A stretch of 64,000 nt of DNA from Halobacterium sp. DL1 (lineage in GTDB: Archaea > Halobacteriota > Halobacteria > Halobacteriales > Halobacteriaceae). Each line of letters begins with the position of its first letter. Within the stretch, counting starts at the first letter, position 1. Position numbers and translations under genes: made by a program. Shown piece by piece: positions 35,610 to 43,785 of this stretch. The notes under the pieces were generated by a model. The model was given only the letters and a program-made list of their open reading frames with translations. It did no database searches and had not been told where the DNA came from. The stretch lies in the NCBI GenBank assembly GCA_000230955.3, contig CP007060.1, positions 992,001 through 1,056,000 on the forward strand. The letters run 5' to 3'.

Positions 35610-36515
35610 ATGGCTACGCTAGAACTCAAAAACGTACACGCGGAAGTGGCAGAGGACGGCGGGGAGCAGATCCTCAACGGGGTCGACCTCGAGGTCCCGT
35701 CGGGCGAAATCCACGCCCTGATGGGCCCGAACGGCTCCGGGAAGTCGACCACGTCGAAGATCGTCGCCGGCCACCCGGCCTACGACGTCACCGAGGGGGA
35801 AGTGCTGCTCCACCTCGAGGAGGGCGACTTCGGAGACGTCGAGATCCCCGAGGACAAGCGAACGTGGAATCTCCTCGAACTGGAGCCGAACGAGCGCGCC
35901 GCGCTCGGCATCTACCTCGGCTTCCAGTACCCCGCCGAAATCGAGGGCGTCACGCTCGTCAACTTCCTCCGCACCGCGCTGAACGCGAAACTCGAGGAGC
36001 GAGACGACCTCCTCTTCGGCGAGGACGAGGAAGCCGACGAAGACGAGGAGGGCTACGAGACCTCCCCGATGGAGGGCCCCGCCGACGAGGGCGAAGTCAG
36101 CGTCGCCGACTTCCAGGAGCTCCTCTCCGAGAAGATGGAGCTGCTGGACATGGACGAGTCGTTCGCCACGCGCTACCTCAACGCCGGCTTCTCCGGCGGC
36201 GAGAAGAAGCAGAACGAGGTTCTGCAGGCTGCAGTCCTCGAGCCGAGCATCGCCGTGCTCGACGAGATCGACTCCGGGCTCGACATCGACCGGCTCCAGG
36301 ACGTCGGCGCCGGCATCAACGCACTGCGCGACGAGCAGGACGCCGGCATCCTCCAGATCACCCACTACCAGCGCATCCTCGACTACGTCGAGCCCGACCG
36401 CGTCCACATCATGCTGGACGGCAAGATCGCCATGGAGGGCGACGCGGAGCTCGCCGAGCGGCTAGAGGACGAGGGCTACGACTGGGTCCGCGACCAGGTC
36501 TACGGTACGGCCTAA
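35610..36515 (+). CDS. sufC: Fe-S cluster assembly ATPase SufC
   Basis: ABC-type ATPase that powers the SufBCD scaffold for building Fe-S clusters. The 301-residue protein has Walker A MGPNGSGKSTTSKIVAG (about 35), the ABC signature FSGGEKKQNEVLQAAV (about 192) and Walker B VLDEIDSGLDIDRLQD. It is longer than bacterial SufC (about 250) because of an acidic insert (FGEDEEADEDEEGYETSP, about 135-155), a haloarchaeal feature. Start ATG 35610. It leads the operon sufC-sufB-sufD, with 7 and 1 base gaps. A perfect palindrome is located upstream. Confidence 0.96.
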   Translation: MATLELKNVHAEVAEDGGEQILNGVDLEVPSGEIHALMGPNGSGKSTTSKIVAGHPAYDVTEGEVLLHLEEGDFGDVEIPEDKRTWNLLELEPNERAALGIYLGFQYPAEIEGVTLVNFLRTALNAKLEERDDLLFGEDEEADEDEEGYETSPMEGPADEGEVSVADFQELLSEKMELLDMDESFATRYLNAGFSGGEKKQNEVLQAAVLEPSIAVLDEIDSGLDIDRLQDVGAGINALRDEQDAGILQITHYQRILDYVEPDRVHIMLDGKIAMEGDAELAERLEDEGYDWVRDQVYGTA

Positions 36516-36522
36516 CACAATC

Positions 36523-37953
36523 ATGAGTTCAGACCAAGACCACCTCGAAGAGACAGACACCGAGGCCCGATTCGAGTTCAAGAAGGAGGAGAGTTCCGCC
36601 TTCAAGTCCGAGAAGGGCCTCAACGAGGAGACCATCCGGCTCATCTCCGACGACAAGGACGAGCCGGACTGGATGCTCGAGCGCCGTCTGCGCGCGCTCA
36701 AACAGTACCAGAAGATGCCGATGCCGACGGACTGGCCGGGACAGCCCGACCTCTCCGAACTCGACATCGAGGAGATCGTTCCGTACATCCGCCCCGACGT
36801 CGACAAGCGCGCCGGCGTAGACGACTGGGAGGAGCTCCCCGAGGAGATCCGGGACACCTTCGAACAGCTGGGTATCCCCGAGGCCGAGCGCGAGGCGCTC
36901 TCCGGCGTCGGTGCCCAGTACGAGTCCGAAGTCGTCTACCAGAACATGCAGGAGCGCTGGGAGGAGAAGGGCGTCGTCTTCTGCAACATGGACGAGGCCG
37001 TCCGGGAGTACCCGGAGATCGTCAAGGAGCACTTCATGACGAAGTGCGTGCCGCCGAGCGACAACAAGTTCGCGGCGCTCCACGGCGCCGTCTGGTCCGG
37101 CGGGAGCTTCGTCTACGTCCCCGAGGACGTGACGGTGAACATGCCCGTGCAGGCGTACTTCCGGATGAACTCGGAGGGCATGGGCCAGTTCGAGCACACG
37201 CTCATCATCGCCGAACCCGGCAGCGAGGTCCACTACATCGAGGGCTGTTCCGCGCCGAAGTACGGCACCCACAACCTCCACTCCGGCGGCGTCGAGGTGT
37301 TCGTCAAGGAGAACGCCCACGTGCAGTACTCAACCGTCCAGAACTGGTCGAAGAACACGTTCAACCTCAACACGAAGCGCGCCATCGCCGAGGAGAACGC
37401 CACGATGGAGTGGGTCTCCGGTAGCATGGGTTCGAAGGCGACCATGCTCTACCCGAGCACCATCCTGAAGGGCCGCGGCGCGACGGACAACCACATCACC
37501 ATCGCGTTCGCGGGCGAGGGCCAGGACATCGACACCGGCGCGAAGGTCTACCACAACGCACCGGACACGAAGTCCACCATCGAGTCGAAGTCCATCGCGA
37601 AGGACGGCGGCCGCACGAACTACCGCGGCCTCGTCCACATCGCGGACGGCGCGGAGAATTCCTCGACGTCCGTGGAGTGCGACGCGCTGATGTTCGACAA
37701 CGAGTCCACCAGCGACACCATGCCGTACATGGAGATCAACGAGTCGAAGGTGGACGTCGCCCACGAGGCGACCGTCGGCAAGATCGGGGACGAGGACGTC
37801 TTCTACCTCCAGTCCCGCGGTCTCGACGACGACGACGCCAAGCAGATGATCGTCGCGGGCTTCATCGAGCCCATCACGGAGGAACTGCCCATCGAGTACG
37901 CGGTCGAGCTCAACCGCCTCATCGAACTCGAGATGGAGGGGAGTCTCGGATAA
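36523..37953 (+). CDS. sufB: Fe-S cluster assembly scaffold SufB
   Basis: SufB is the scaffold on which the nascent cluster forms, in a complex with SufC and SufD. The 476-residue protein has the N-terminal helical part (EETIRLISDDKDEPDWMLER), then the beta-helix core (VPEDVTVNMPVQAYFRMNSE, 'PGSEVHYIEGCSAPKYGTHN', 'SSTSVECDALMFDNES'). It keeps the C-terminal segment GFIEPITEELPIEYAVELNR that contacts SufC. The Cys in IEGC and in SVEC are candidate cluster ligands. It lies 7 bases after sufC and immediately before sufD, so it is co-transcribed. Confidence 0.96.
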   Translation: MSSDQDHLEETDTEARFEFKKEESSAFKSEKGLNEETIRLISDDKDEPDWMLERRLRALKQYQKMPMPTDWPGQPDLSELDIEEIVPYIRPDVDKRAGVDDWEELPEEIRDTFEQLGIPEAEREALSGVGAQYESEVVYQNMQERWEEKGVVFCNMDEAVREYPEIVKEHFMTKCVPPSDNKFAALHGAVWSGGSFVYVPEDVTVNMPVQAYFRMNSEGMGQFEHTLIIAEPGSEVHYIEGCSAPKYGTHNLHSGGVEVFVKENAHVQYSTVQNWSKNTFNLNTKRAIAEENATMEWVSGSMGSKATMLYPSTILKGRGATDNHITIAFAGEGQDIDTGAKVYHNAPDTKSTIESKSIAKDGGRTNYRGLVHIADGAENSSTSVECDALMFDNESTSDTMPYMEINESKVDVAHEATVGKIGDEDVFYLQSRGLDDDDAKQMIVAGFIEPITEELPIEYAVELNRLIELEMEGSLG

Positions 37954-37954
37954 C

Positions 37955-39169
37955 ATGAGCACGCAGATTCACAAGGACATCTCCGAAGAGACGGTCCGTC
38001 AGCTCGCCGCCGAGCGCGACGAGCCCGAGTGGCTCCTTCAGACCCGCCTGGACGCCCTCGACGCGCTCGACGACCTCGACTACCCGAACGTCATCCAGAC
38101 GCCCGGTCGGAAGTGGACGAACCTCGAGGACCTCGACTTCGAGGCTCTCGTCGACCCGCTCACCCAGACCGAGGACAAAGACCAGGTCGGTCCCGAGGAC
38201 GCCCGCGTCGAGTCGTTCCACGACGCGCTCCAGGACGACGACCTCGCCGAACTCGTCGAGGAGAAATTCGGCAGCGTCGTCGACCCCCAGCAGAACCGCC
38301 TGAACGCGCTCTCCACGGCGCTGTTCACGACCGGGACGGTCATCTACGTCCCCCAGAACGTCGACGCCGAGGACGTCAAGATTCGGACGTCGATGAACTC
38401 CCGCTCGCTGTTCAACTACACGCTCGTCGTCACGGAGAAGAACTCCTCGGTGACCATCCTGGAGCGCCAGGACACCGGCGAGGAGGTCGACGGTGAGCGC
38501 TACTACAGCGGCATCGTCGAGGTCGACGCGGGCGAGAACTCCTACGTCCAGTACGGGAGCCTGCAGGACTTCGACCAGCAGACGTACAACTACACCAACA
38601 AGCGCGGCGACGCCGGGACCTACAGCACGGTGAACTGGATCGAGGGCAACCTCGGCTCCCGGCTGACGAAGACGAGCGTCTCCACGGAGCTCAACGGCGA
38701 CTCCAGCGAGACGAAGATCGTCGGCGCGTTCTTCGGCCACGACGACCAGCACTTCGACCTCGACGCGAAGGTCTGGCACCGCGCCGAGCACACGACTGCG
38801 GACCTCGTCACCCGCGGCGTCATCGACGACCACGCCCGCTCCGTCTACGAGGGCGTCCAGGACGTCGGCCCTGACGCGTGGGACACGAGCTCCTACCAGC
38901 GCGAGAACACGCTGATGCTGAGCGACGAGAGCGAGGCCGACGCCTCCCCGAAGCTCATCATCAACAACCACGACACCGAGGCCTCCCACTCCGCGACGGT
39001 CGGCCAGATCGACCAGGAGGACCTCTTCTACATGCAGAACCGCGGCGTCCCCGAGCAGGCCGCCACCAACATGCTCGTCGAGGGCTTCTTCGTCCCCGTC
39101 CTCGAGGAGGTCGAGGTCGACGAGCTCCGCGAGGACCTCGAAGCGCGCATCCACGAACTGCTCCGGTAA
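37955..39169 (+). CDS. sufD: Fe-S cluster assembly protein SufD
   Basis: SufD partners SufB in the SufBCD complex and is thought to help iron entry. The 404-residue protein begins with the shared SufB-like helix (ISEETVRQLAAERDEPEWLL), has the beta-helix core (TGTVIYVPQNVDAEDVKIRT, 'HRAEHTTADLVTRGV', 'SHSATVGQIDQEDLFYMQNR') and the C-terminal 'QAATNMLVEGFFVPVLEEVE'. It starts one base after sufB ends and closes the operon. Unlike SufB, no clustered Cys is visible. The following TTAAGT box at about 39190 starts the next transcript. Confidence 0.95.
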   Translation: MSTQIHKDISEETVRQLAAERDEPEWLLQTRLDALDALDDLDYPNVIQTPGRKWTNLEDLDFEALVDPLTQTEDKDQVGPEDARVESFHDALQDDDLAELVEEKFGSVVDPQQNRLNALSTALFTTGTVIYVPQNVDAEDVKIRTSMNSRSLFNYTLVVTEKNSSVTILERQDTGEEVDGERYYSGIVEVDAGENSYVQYGSLQDFDQQTYNYTNKRGDAGTYSTVNWIEGNLGSRLTKTSVSTELNGDSSETKIVGAFFGHDDQHFDLDAKVWHRAEHTTADLVTRGVIDDHARSVYEGVQDVGPDAWDTSSYQRENTLMLSDESEADASPKLIINNHDTEASHSATVGQIDQEDLFYMQNRGVPEQAATNMLVEGFFVPVLEEVEVDELREDLEARIHELLR

Positions 39170-39221
39170 CCCTCCCCGGAGGGAACCGCTTAAGTCGCGC
39201 TCTCCCCGACTACCGAACAAC

Positions 39222-39311
39222 ATGAGAGGTATCGCTCGCGAGGTGTCCCGCGGGAGGCCACCCGCAGCCGTACACCGGACCCCAGACGCGTCGACGGGGG
39301 ACTCGCTGTGA
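39222..39311 (+). CDS. Short upstream ORF overlapping the ferritin-like gene
   Basis: A 29-codon ORF (MRGIAREVSRGRPPAAVHRT, ending in DASTGDSL and TGA 39309-39311) whose stop overlaps the GTG start of the next gene (39308) by 4 bases. A TTAAGT box about 30 bases upstream of the ATG fits a leaderless transcript, so ribosomes starting at the 5' end would enter this ORF first and then re-initiate. The basic composition (six Arg) is unlike a normal haloarchaeal protein, suggesting a leader peptide rather than a protein. Confidence 0.45.
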   Translation: MRGIAREVSRGRPPAAVHRTPDASTGDSL

Positions 39312-39802
39312 GCTCCGTCGCCGCGCGCGTGGACTCCGACCAGCAGCTCGCGCGCCTCCTCCAGATCGGTGTCGTCCTCGAGGAGGTCGTCGAAGCCCGC
39401 GCACACCGCCACTACCAGACGCTGCCCGCCGACGAGCGCGACGACGACATCGAGGACCTGCTCTCCCACGCCAGCGAGGAGTCCGCCGAACACCGCCGGC
39501 TGCTGGAGTCGCTCATCGAGGAGTTGAACGCCGAGAGCATCCCCTTCGAGGACGTGAAGGACCTCGTCGCCCAGAGCTACGGGAAGACCGGCCCGGAGGA
39601 CTTCGACGGCGTGCTGTACGACCAGCTACACGGCGAGGAGACCGCCTACAAGTTCTACGACGACCTCCTCGACGCGGTCGAGGCGAGCGACGCCGAGTTC
39701 GGCGTGGACCGCACGGAGCTCCTCGAGACGCTACGCGCTATCCGCGAGGCGGAGGCTGGCGGCGTCGAAGCGGTCGCGAAACTGATGGAGGACCGCGCAT
39801 GA
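39308..39802 (+). CDS. Ferritin-like helical protein
   Basis: A 164-residue all-helical protein from GTG 39308: QLARLLQIGVVLEEVVEARA, DDIEDLLSHASEESAEHRRL, 'EETAYKFYDDLLDAVEAS', 'ELLETLRAIREAEAGGVE'. The four-helix bundle with E-x-x-H (ESAEH) and E-rich helices fits the ferritin-like/rubrerythrin-type superfamily, which binds di-iron and handles peroxide or iron storage. The start is set by homology memory (xxVAARVxSDxQLARLLQ) and by the 4-base overlap with a short upstream ORF. It overlaps sirR by 4 bases and follows the suf operon, consistent with an iron role. Confidence 0.75.
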   Translation: MSSVAARVDSDQQLARLLQIGVVLEEVVEARAHRHYQTLPADERDDDIEDLLSHASEESAEHRRLLESLIEELNAESIPFEDVKDLVAQSYGKTGPEDFDGVLYDQLHGEETAYKFYDDLLDAVEASDAEFGVDRTELLETLRAIREAEAGGVEAVAKLMEDRA

Positions 39803-40233
39803 ACACGGCAGACCAGTACCTCAAGACGATCTTCCTCGTCGAACAGCTCCACGACGGGCCGGCGGCAACCGGCGAACTCGCCGACCGCCTCGGCGTCAGC
39901 CCCGCGAGCGTCAACGAGATGATCGGCAAACTCGAAGAGCGCGGCCTCGTCACCCACGAGAAGTACAAGGGCGCGAGCGTCACCGACGACGGCGAGGCGC
40001 TCGCCCGCGAGGCGCTCCAGACGTACTGCATCCTCGAGCGCTTCCTCGCGAACGTCCTTGACGTCGATGACTTCCGGGCGGAGGCCCGCCAGCTCGAGCC
40101 GGTCATCGACGAGACGGTCGCCGACCGCCTCGACATGATCATCGACCGCGAACCGCAGTGCCCGGACTGCTTCGACGCCGACGAGGACGCGTGCGAACTG
40201 CTCGTCGAGGAGCGCGTCGAGGCCGACGACTGA
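39799..40233 (+). CDS. sirR: SirR/DtxR-family metal-dependent transcription regulator
   Basis: A 144-residue repressor-like protein. It has a winged helix (LKTIFLVEQLHDGPAATGEL, then RLGVSPASVNEMIGKLEERG, about 5-60), then a metal-binding/dimer domain with ligand candidates in CILERFLANVLDVD, RQLEPVIDETVADRLDMIID and the Cys pair CPDCFDADEDACEL. It lacks the SH3/FeoA tail that the second regulator at 48831 has. Fe2+ or Mn2+ would trigger DNA binding. It overlaps the ferritin-like gene by 4 bases, so regulator and target are co-expressed. The sirR name fits the Halobacterium gene near mre11-suf. Confidence 0.85.
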   Translation: MNTADQYLKTIFLVEQLHDGPAATGELADRLGVSPASVNEMIGKLEERGLVTHEKYKGASVTDDGEALAREALQTYCILERFLANVLDVDDFRAEARQLEPVIDETVADRLDMIIDREPQCPDCFDADEDACELLVEERVEADD

Positions 40234-40300
40234 CCGCTGCTCGTTCCACGTTCACTCCGTCTGAGTGGGTGTTTTCCCCGTTGGCCGTCTATCCCCCACT

Positions 40301-41044
40301 ATGGACTGCCCGACGTGTGGCAAGACGCTCGCCACCGAGCAAGGAATGCGCCAGCACCACACCAAAGTCCACGCCGACCCTCTTCCCAACCGCACGTGCG
40401 ACGACTGCGGCGTCGAGTTCTACGACCCGAAGGCACGCCGGACGTACTGTGAGGGCTGCTACTCGGAGAGCGGCAGAAAGAACGGCAACTACGCTGACGC
40501 AACAGAGCGAGCGGAGTGTCGACTCTGCGGGAATGCCTTCGAGTACTACCCGTCGAACAAGAACGGTGTCTACTGCTCCGAGTGCGTGGCCAACGCGGAC
40601 GGCCTGCTCCCCGAGGATGGCTCCCCGGAGACGAAGGTCGAGGTGGCCTGCGAACACTGTGGGTCGACACTGGCGCGGCATCCATCGCGGGTTGAGTCCG
40701 CGTCGTACGGTGCGTTCTGTGACCTCGAGTGTTACGGGGAGTGGTTGTCCGAGAACGTCGCCGGGGCGGACCACCACCAGTGGGAGGGTGGAACGATCCC
40801 GTACGGCCCCGCGTGGTGGGAGGTTCGCCGGATGGCGCTGGAACGTGACGACTACGAGTGCCAGAACTGTGGTGCCGGAGTCGCAGAACTCGGCCGTAAC
40901 CCGGACGTCCACCACATCGAACCTGTCCGGGAGTTCGAGGACCCCGAAGAGGCCCACCGGCTGGACAACGTGGTCTGTCTGTGTCGGCCCTGTCACCGCC
41001 GCATCGAGGATGGCGACCTTGCCCTCCCCGTCGACAAACCCTGA
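40301..41044 (+). CDS. HNH endonuclease-like protein with multiple zinc fingers
   Basis: A 247-residue protein. Residues 1-26 are a C2H2-like finger (CPTCGKTLATEQGMRQHH, with a final KVH). Next come three zinc-ribbon-like pairs (CDDCGVEF/CEGC, CRLCGNAFEYY/CSEC, CEHCGSTL/CDLEC). The last 80 residues are an HNH nuclease fold (YECQNCGAGVAEL, VHHIEPVREFED, RLDNVVCLCRPCHRRIED), with the conserved His-His, Asn and Cys zinc ligands. It could cut DNA or act as a mobile nuclease. It is flanked by SirR and by tRNA-Gln, and its codon third positions look slightly less GC-rich than neighbours. Function is not known; the HNH call is firm. Confidence 0.8.
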   Translation: MDCPTCGKTLATEQGMRQHHTKVHADPLPNRTCDDCGVEFYDPKARRTYCEGCYSESGRKNGNYADATERAECRLCGNAFEYYPSNKNGVYCSECVANADGLLPEDGSPETKVEVACEHCGSTLARHPSRVESASYGAFCDLECYGEWLSENVAGADHHQWEGGTIPYGPAWWEVRRMALERDDYECQNCGAGVAELGRNPDVHHIEPVREFEDPEEAHRLDNVVCLCRPCHRRIEDGDLALPVDKP

Positions 41045-41101
41045 AGAGCAATCTTATTGTGTGCCAGTCCGCTACCGACTGATGGAGACCCGTCGTGGTG
41101 A

Positions 41102-41120
41102 GTAAACGTTGGGCGTTTAC
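41102..41120. terminator. Perfect 7-bp hairpin between the HNH gene and tRNA-Gln
   Basis: GTAAACG (41102-41108) pairs with CGTTTAC (41114-41120) across a TTGGG loop. It is about 57 bases past the HNH stop and 31 before the tRNA. It may end the HNH transcript or be an operator. The AT-rich TTTGGATAAAAC stretch just downstream (41135-41146) is the probable tRNA promoter. Confidence 0.45.
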
Positions 41121-41150
41121 GAACCCCGCGGCGATTTGGATAAAACGAGA

Positions 41151-41253
41151 AGTCCCGTGGTGTAGCTGGCCAATCATCTGGGCCTTTGGACCGGTGCGGG
41201 TTCGCGCGCCGGGAAGTCAGCCCAGGACGGCGGTTCGAATCCGCCCGGGACTA
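41151..41253 (+). tRNA. tRNA-Gln(TTG) with a 29-nt intron
   Basis: The acceptor stem AGTCCCG (41151-41157) pairs perfectly with CGGGACT (41246-41252), with discriminator A at 41253. The T arm is GGCGG-TTCGAAT-CCGCC (41229-41245). The anticodon arm is TGGGC (41179-41183) and GCCCA (41220-41224), with loop CTTTGG + A; the anticodon TTG reads CAA glutamine. Between loop positions 37 and 38 lies an intron at 41190-41218. The bulge-helix-bulge is canonical: a 4-bp CTTT/GAAG helix between 3-base bulges GGA and TCA, with cuts GG^A and TC^A. The splicing endonuclease would remove the intron. Confidence 0.93.
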
Positions 41254-41741
41254 TAGTCAAAACGGCACGAATCCTCCATTCCGCGGTGATACGCGGCGCG
41301 GGTCCCAGCAATCTGGGACGGAACTTGTGCGACAGAGATCTGTTCCCGGTTCGCGGTCCCGTCGGCCGGCGACGTCGGGGTGGTGCCGACCTCGACGCCG
41401 TTGACGAACACCTCGTTGGGCTTCTCGACGCCGCGTGCCATGAACGCGAGGCCCGCGGCGTCGGCGTCCGCCTGCGCGGCGGTCAGCTTGAACGATGTCT
41501 CGAAGCGCGTTCGTCGTCCCGAGGCCTGGAAGCGGGAGTTCGCTGACCCCGAATAGTTGCCGTCGCCCAAGTGGACGAGGTCGTGCCTGATGACGACTGT
41601 CTCGTCGGGGGCCGCCGACCGCCGGCCACGCGCGATCGCGGCAACCGCCGTTCTACTGCCACCGCCCCGCGACAGGCCCAGCCCCGCCCCGAGGGCCGCC
41701 AGCACCGTCCGCCGCGGCACCCTCCCGAAATGTCGCCCCAT
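41217..41741 (-). pseudogene. Truncated Tat-exported protein gene running into tRNA-Gln
   Basis: From ATG 41741 the reading frame gives a twin-arginine signal (PRRTVLAALGAGLGLSRG), then a beta-rich domain (VVIRHDLVHLGDGNYSGSAN, 'FETSFKLTAAQADADAAGLA', 'EVFVNGVEVGTTPTSPADGT'). It resembles a secreted haloarchaeal family of unknown function. After about residue 135 the homology-like pattern ends and the frame continues through junk into the 3' end of tRNA-Gln on the other strand. This fits a gene whose 3' part was lost when DNA next to the tRNA was rearranged. It could still be translated, but the last 35 residues are not native. Confidence 0.6.
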
Positions 41742-41900
41742 GGATAATTGGTCTGCGCGAATAAGTCAAACGTGTTGTCACTCGAGTGGTCGCCACACCG
41801 CCGCCAGACCGCCCGTACGGCGCCCCATCGACCTTCAGGGCCCGACTGAATCGGGTAGCAACCTGCTACCTTTTGCGGTGGCTCCACTACCCAGTCGTGC
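41742..41900. other. Divergent promoter spacer
   Basis: The AT-rich stretch AATTGGTCTGCGCGAATAAGTCAAACG at the 41741 side fits a promoter for the truncated Tat gene. CTACCTTTTGCG at about 41868 is a TATA-like candidate for the DUF2270 gene. No gene was seen. Confidence 0.35.
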
Positions 41901-42575
41901 ATGTCAGAGGACGGTTCACCGGCACGGTATGGGCGCGGCTCCGAGGAGTCGACCGACGCACAGGAGGGGGTTTCCCGCGTCGACGACATCACGCCACAGT
42001 TCTACCGGGGTGAGGTCGAACGGACGACGGCCTGGCGGTCACGGCTGGACCAGACGACGAACTGGGCCGTCGTGGTCGTCGCCGCGATTCTGACGTGGGC
42101 GTTCTCGAGTTCGGACAACCCCCACTACGTCCTCCTCATCGGCGTGTTCGCCGTCGCGGCGTTCCTCGTCATGGAAGCCAACCGGTACCGGGAGTACGAC
42201 GTCTGGCGGGACCGGGTGCGGACGATTCAGACGGACGTGATCGCCGAACAGTACGACCCCTCCGAGACGCCGTCGAGGGAGTGGCGGAGGGAACTCGCCG
42301 AGCAACTCCGCACACCGACGTTCTCTATGTCCTTCCGCCGGGCCCTGGCTCACCGGCTCCGTCGGACCTACCTCTACCTGCTGTTGATCCTCCTGGTCTC
42401 GTGGGTGATGCGGATCACCGTCTTCGAGTCGGGCCAGGGCTGGCGACAGAGTGCGTCGATACTCGGGACGCCGGGGATCGTCGTCGTGGGGGCCATCGCG
42501 GTGTTCTACGCCGTCATCATCGGCATCGCGCTGTTCTCGGCGATGGGGTCACGGGTCCGGGAGTTCGAGACCTGA
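41901..42575 (+). CDS. DUF2270 membrane protein
   Basis: A 224-residue protein with an acidic cytoplasmic start (about 1-40) and the motif ITPQFYRGEVERTTAWRSRL, which I associate with the haloarchaeal DUF2270 family. Four hydrophobic helices follow: AVVVVAAILTWAFS, YVLLIGVFAVAAFLVM, LYLLLILLVSWVM and VVGAIAVFYAVIIGIALFSA; a basic/acidic loop (EANRYREYDVWRDRVRTIQT) lies between the second and third. No function is known. Start ATG 41901. Confidence 0.75.
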   Translation: MSEDGSPARYGRGSEESTDAQEGVSRVDDITPQFYRGEVERTTAWRSRLDQTTNWAVVVVAAILTWAFSSSDNPHYVLLIGVFAVAAFLVMEANRYREYDVWRDRVRTIQTDVIAEQYDPSETPSREWRRELAEQLRTPTFSMSFRRALAHRLRRTYLYLLLILLVSWVMRITVFESGQGWRQSASILGTPGIVVVGAIAVFYAVIIGIALFSAMGSRVREFET

Positions 42576-42615
42576 GCCCTGGTTCATACCTCTGCGTCGC
42601 TCTCATTTGTGACGC

Positions 42616-43617
42616 TCACAGCGACGCGCCGTGCTCCTGGTGGAATACGTCGAGGGCGGCTTTCAGCGACCCGATGACGATGGGGCCGAAGAAGATGCCC
42701 ATGAAGCCGATGACGTAGATGCCGCCGAGCACGCCGATGATGATGATGCTGGGGTTGAGCTGGGCGTAGTGGTCGACGACGATGGGGCGGAGGTAGTCGT
42801 CGGAGATGCCGACGACGATGGTGCCGTAGACGAACAGCGCGAGGGCGGCGACCGGTTCGTTGACGAGGAAGAGGTAGGCCGACGCCGGCCCCCAGACGAG
42901 GAACGAGCCGACGATGGGGAGCAGCGAGAGCACGACCATCACGGCCGTCCAGAAGAAGGCGTTCGGGATGCCCGTGAGGACGAGGCCGATTCCCGCGATG
43001 CCGCCCTGGATGGCGGCGACGAGGACGTGGCCGAGGAGGACCGCCCACAGGATGTTTCGGAACTCTCCGTGGAGTTCGTCCTGGACGTGGTCGGGGAGGG
43101 GGAGTCGGTCGCGGAGCCACTGCTGGAAGGTGTCGGCGTCCCTGAGGAAGTAGAAGAGGAGGAACAGCGCCAGTCCGATGCCGATGACCGTGTGCGTGAC
43201 AGTCCCTACGAGACCGAGGATGCTGTCGAAGGCGCTCGGGCCGATGTCGGAGGCGGCCGCCCGCAGCGTCCCCGCGAGGTCGACGGGCTCCCCGGTCAGT
43301 CGCGCGAGGGATTGTTCCACGCCGGCGATGTCGAGTTCTCCGGCCTGGATGCGCTCGAGGAGCGTGGTCCCCTCGACGAGCACCACTCTGAGCACGTACA
43401 GCAGCGGAAGGATGATGGTGACGCTCGCCAGGAGCACGATGGTGGCCGCCGCGAACCCCGGCTTCATCACCGTCTCGAGGCGTTTCTGTGCCGGCATCAG
43501 GACGAACCCCAGGAACACGGACAGCAGGAAGTAGTTGAGGAAGGGGAGCACGAGGAACACCGACAGTGCCAACAGGACCAGGACCACGGACAGCAGGAAC
43601 GCACGCGTCCAGTTCAT
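42616..43617 (-). CDS. AI-2E family transporter (PerM-like)
   Basis: A 333-residue integral membrane protein with about eight helices. The AI-2E/TqsA signature is visible in LNYFLLSVFLGFVLMPAQKR, LALFLLFYFLRDADTFQQWL (about 165) and IAGIGLVLTGIPNAFFWTAV, and in the C-terminal GVLGGIYVIGFMGIFFGPIV. Members move small molecules such as the quorum signal AI-2, or Na+/H+, and in halophiles the substrate is unknown. Start ATG 43617. It converges with DUF2270 (40 bases) and is divergent from the histidine-kinase gene. Confidence 0.88.
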   Translation of the reverse strand: MNWTRAFLLSVVLVLLALSVFLVLPFLNYFLLSVFLGFVLMPAQKRLETVMKPGFAAATIVLLASVTIILPLLYVLRVVLVEGTTLLERIQAGELDIAGVEQSLARLTGEPVDLAGTLRAAASDIGPSAFDSILGLVGTVTHTVIGIGLALFLLFYFLRDADTFQQWLRDRLPLPDHVQDELHGEFRNILWAVLLGHVLVAAIQGGIAGIGLVLTGIPNAFFWTAVMVVLSLLPIVGSFLVWGPASAYLFLVNEPVAALALFVYGTIVVGISDDYLRPIVVDHYAQLNPSIIIIGVLGGIYVIGFMGIFFGPIVIGSLKAALDVFHQEHGASL

Positions 43618-43785
43618 GACAGTTCGTTCGCTCTCGCGGCTGAAAAGCCCCGGTGTCCGTTCCGGCCCGAACGCGCTCGGTGCCCCAGTCGTCGCGCGTC
43701 GACGGAGAGGTTGTGGTCAGAACGTGACAACGACCGCACGACTACCGTACAAACACTGATAGTGCGGGACCGTGACGGGCCGACA

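Noticed and set aside
40301-41044. HNH gene as part of a restriction or defence system
   Set aside because: No methyltransferase, specificity or toxin/antitoxin partner is adjacent; only the tRNA and SirR are.
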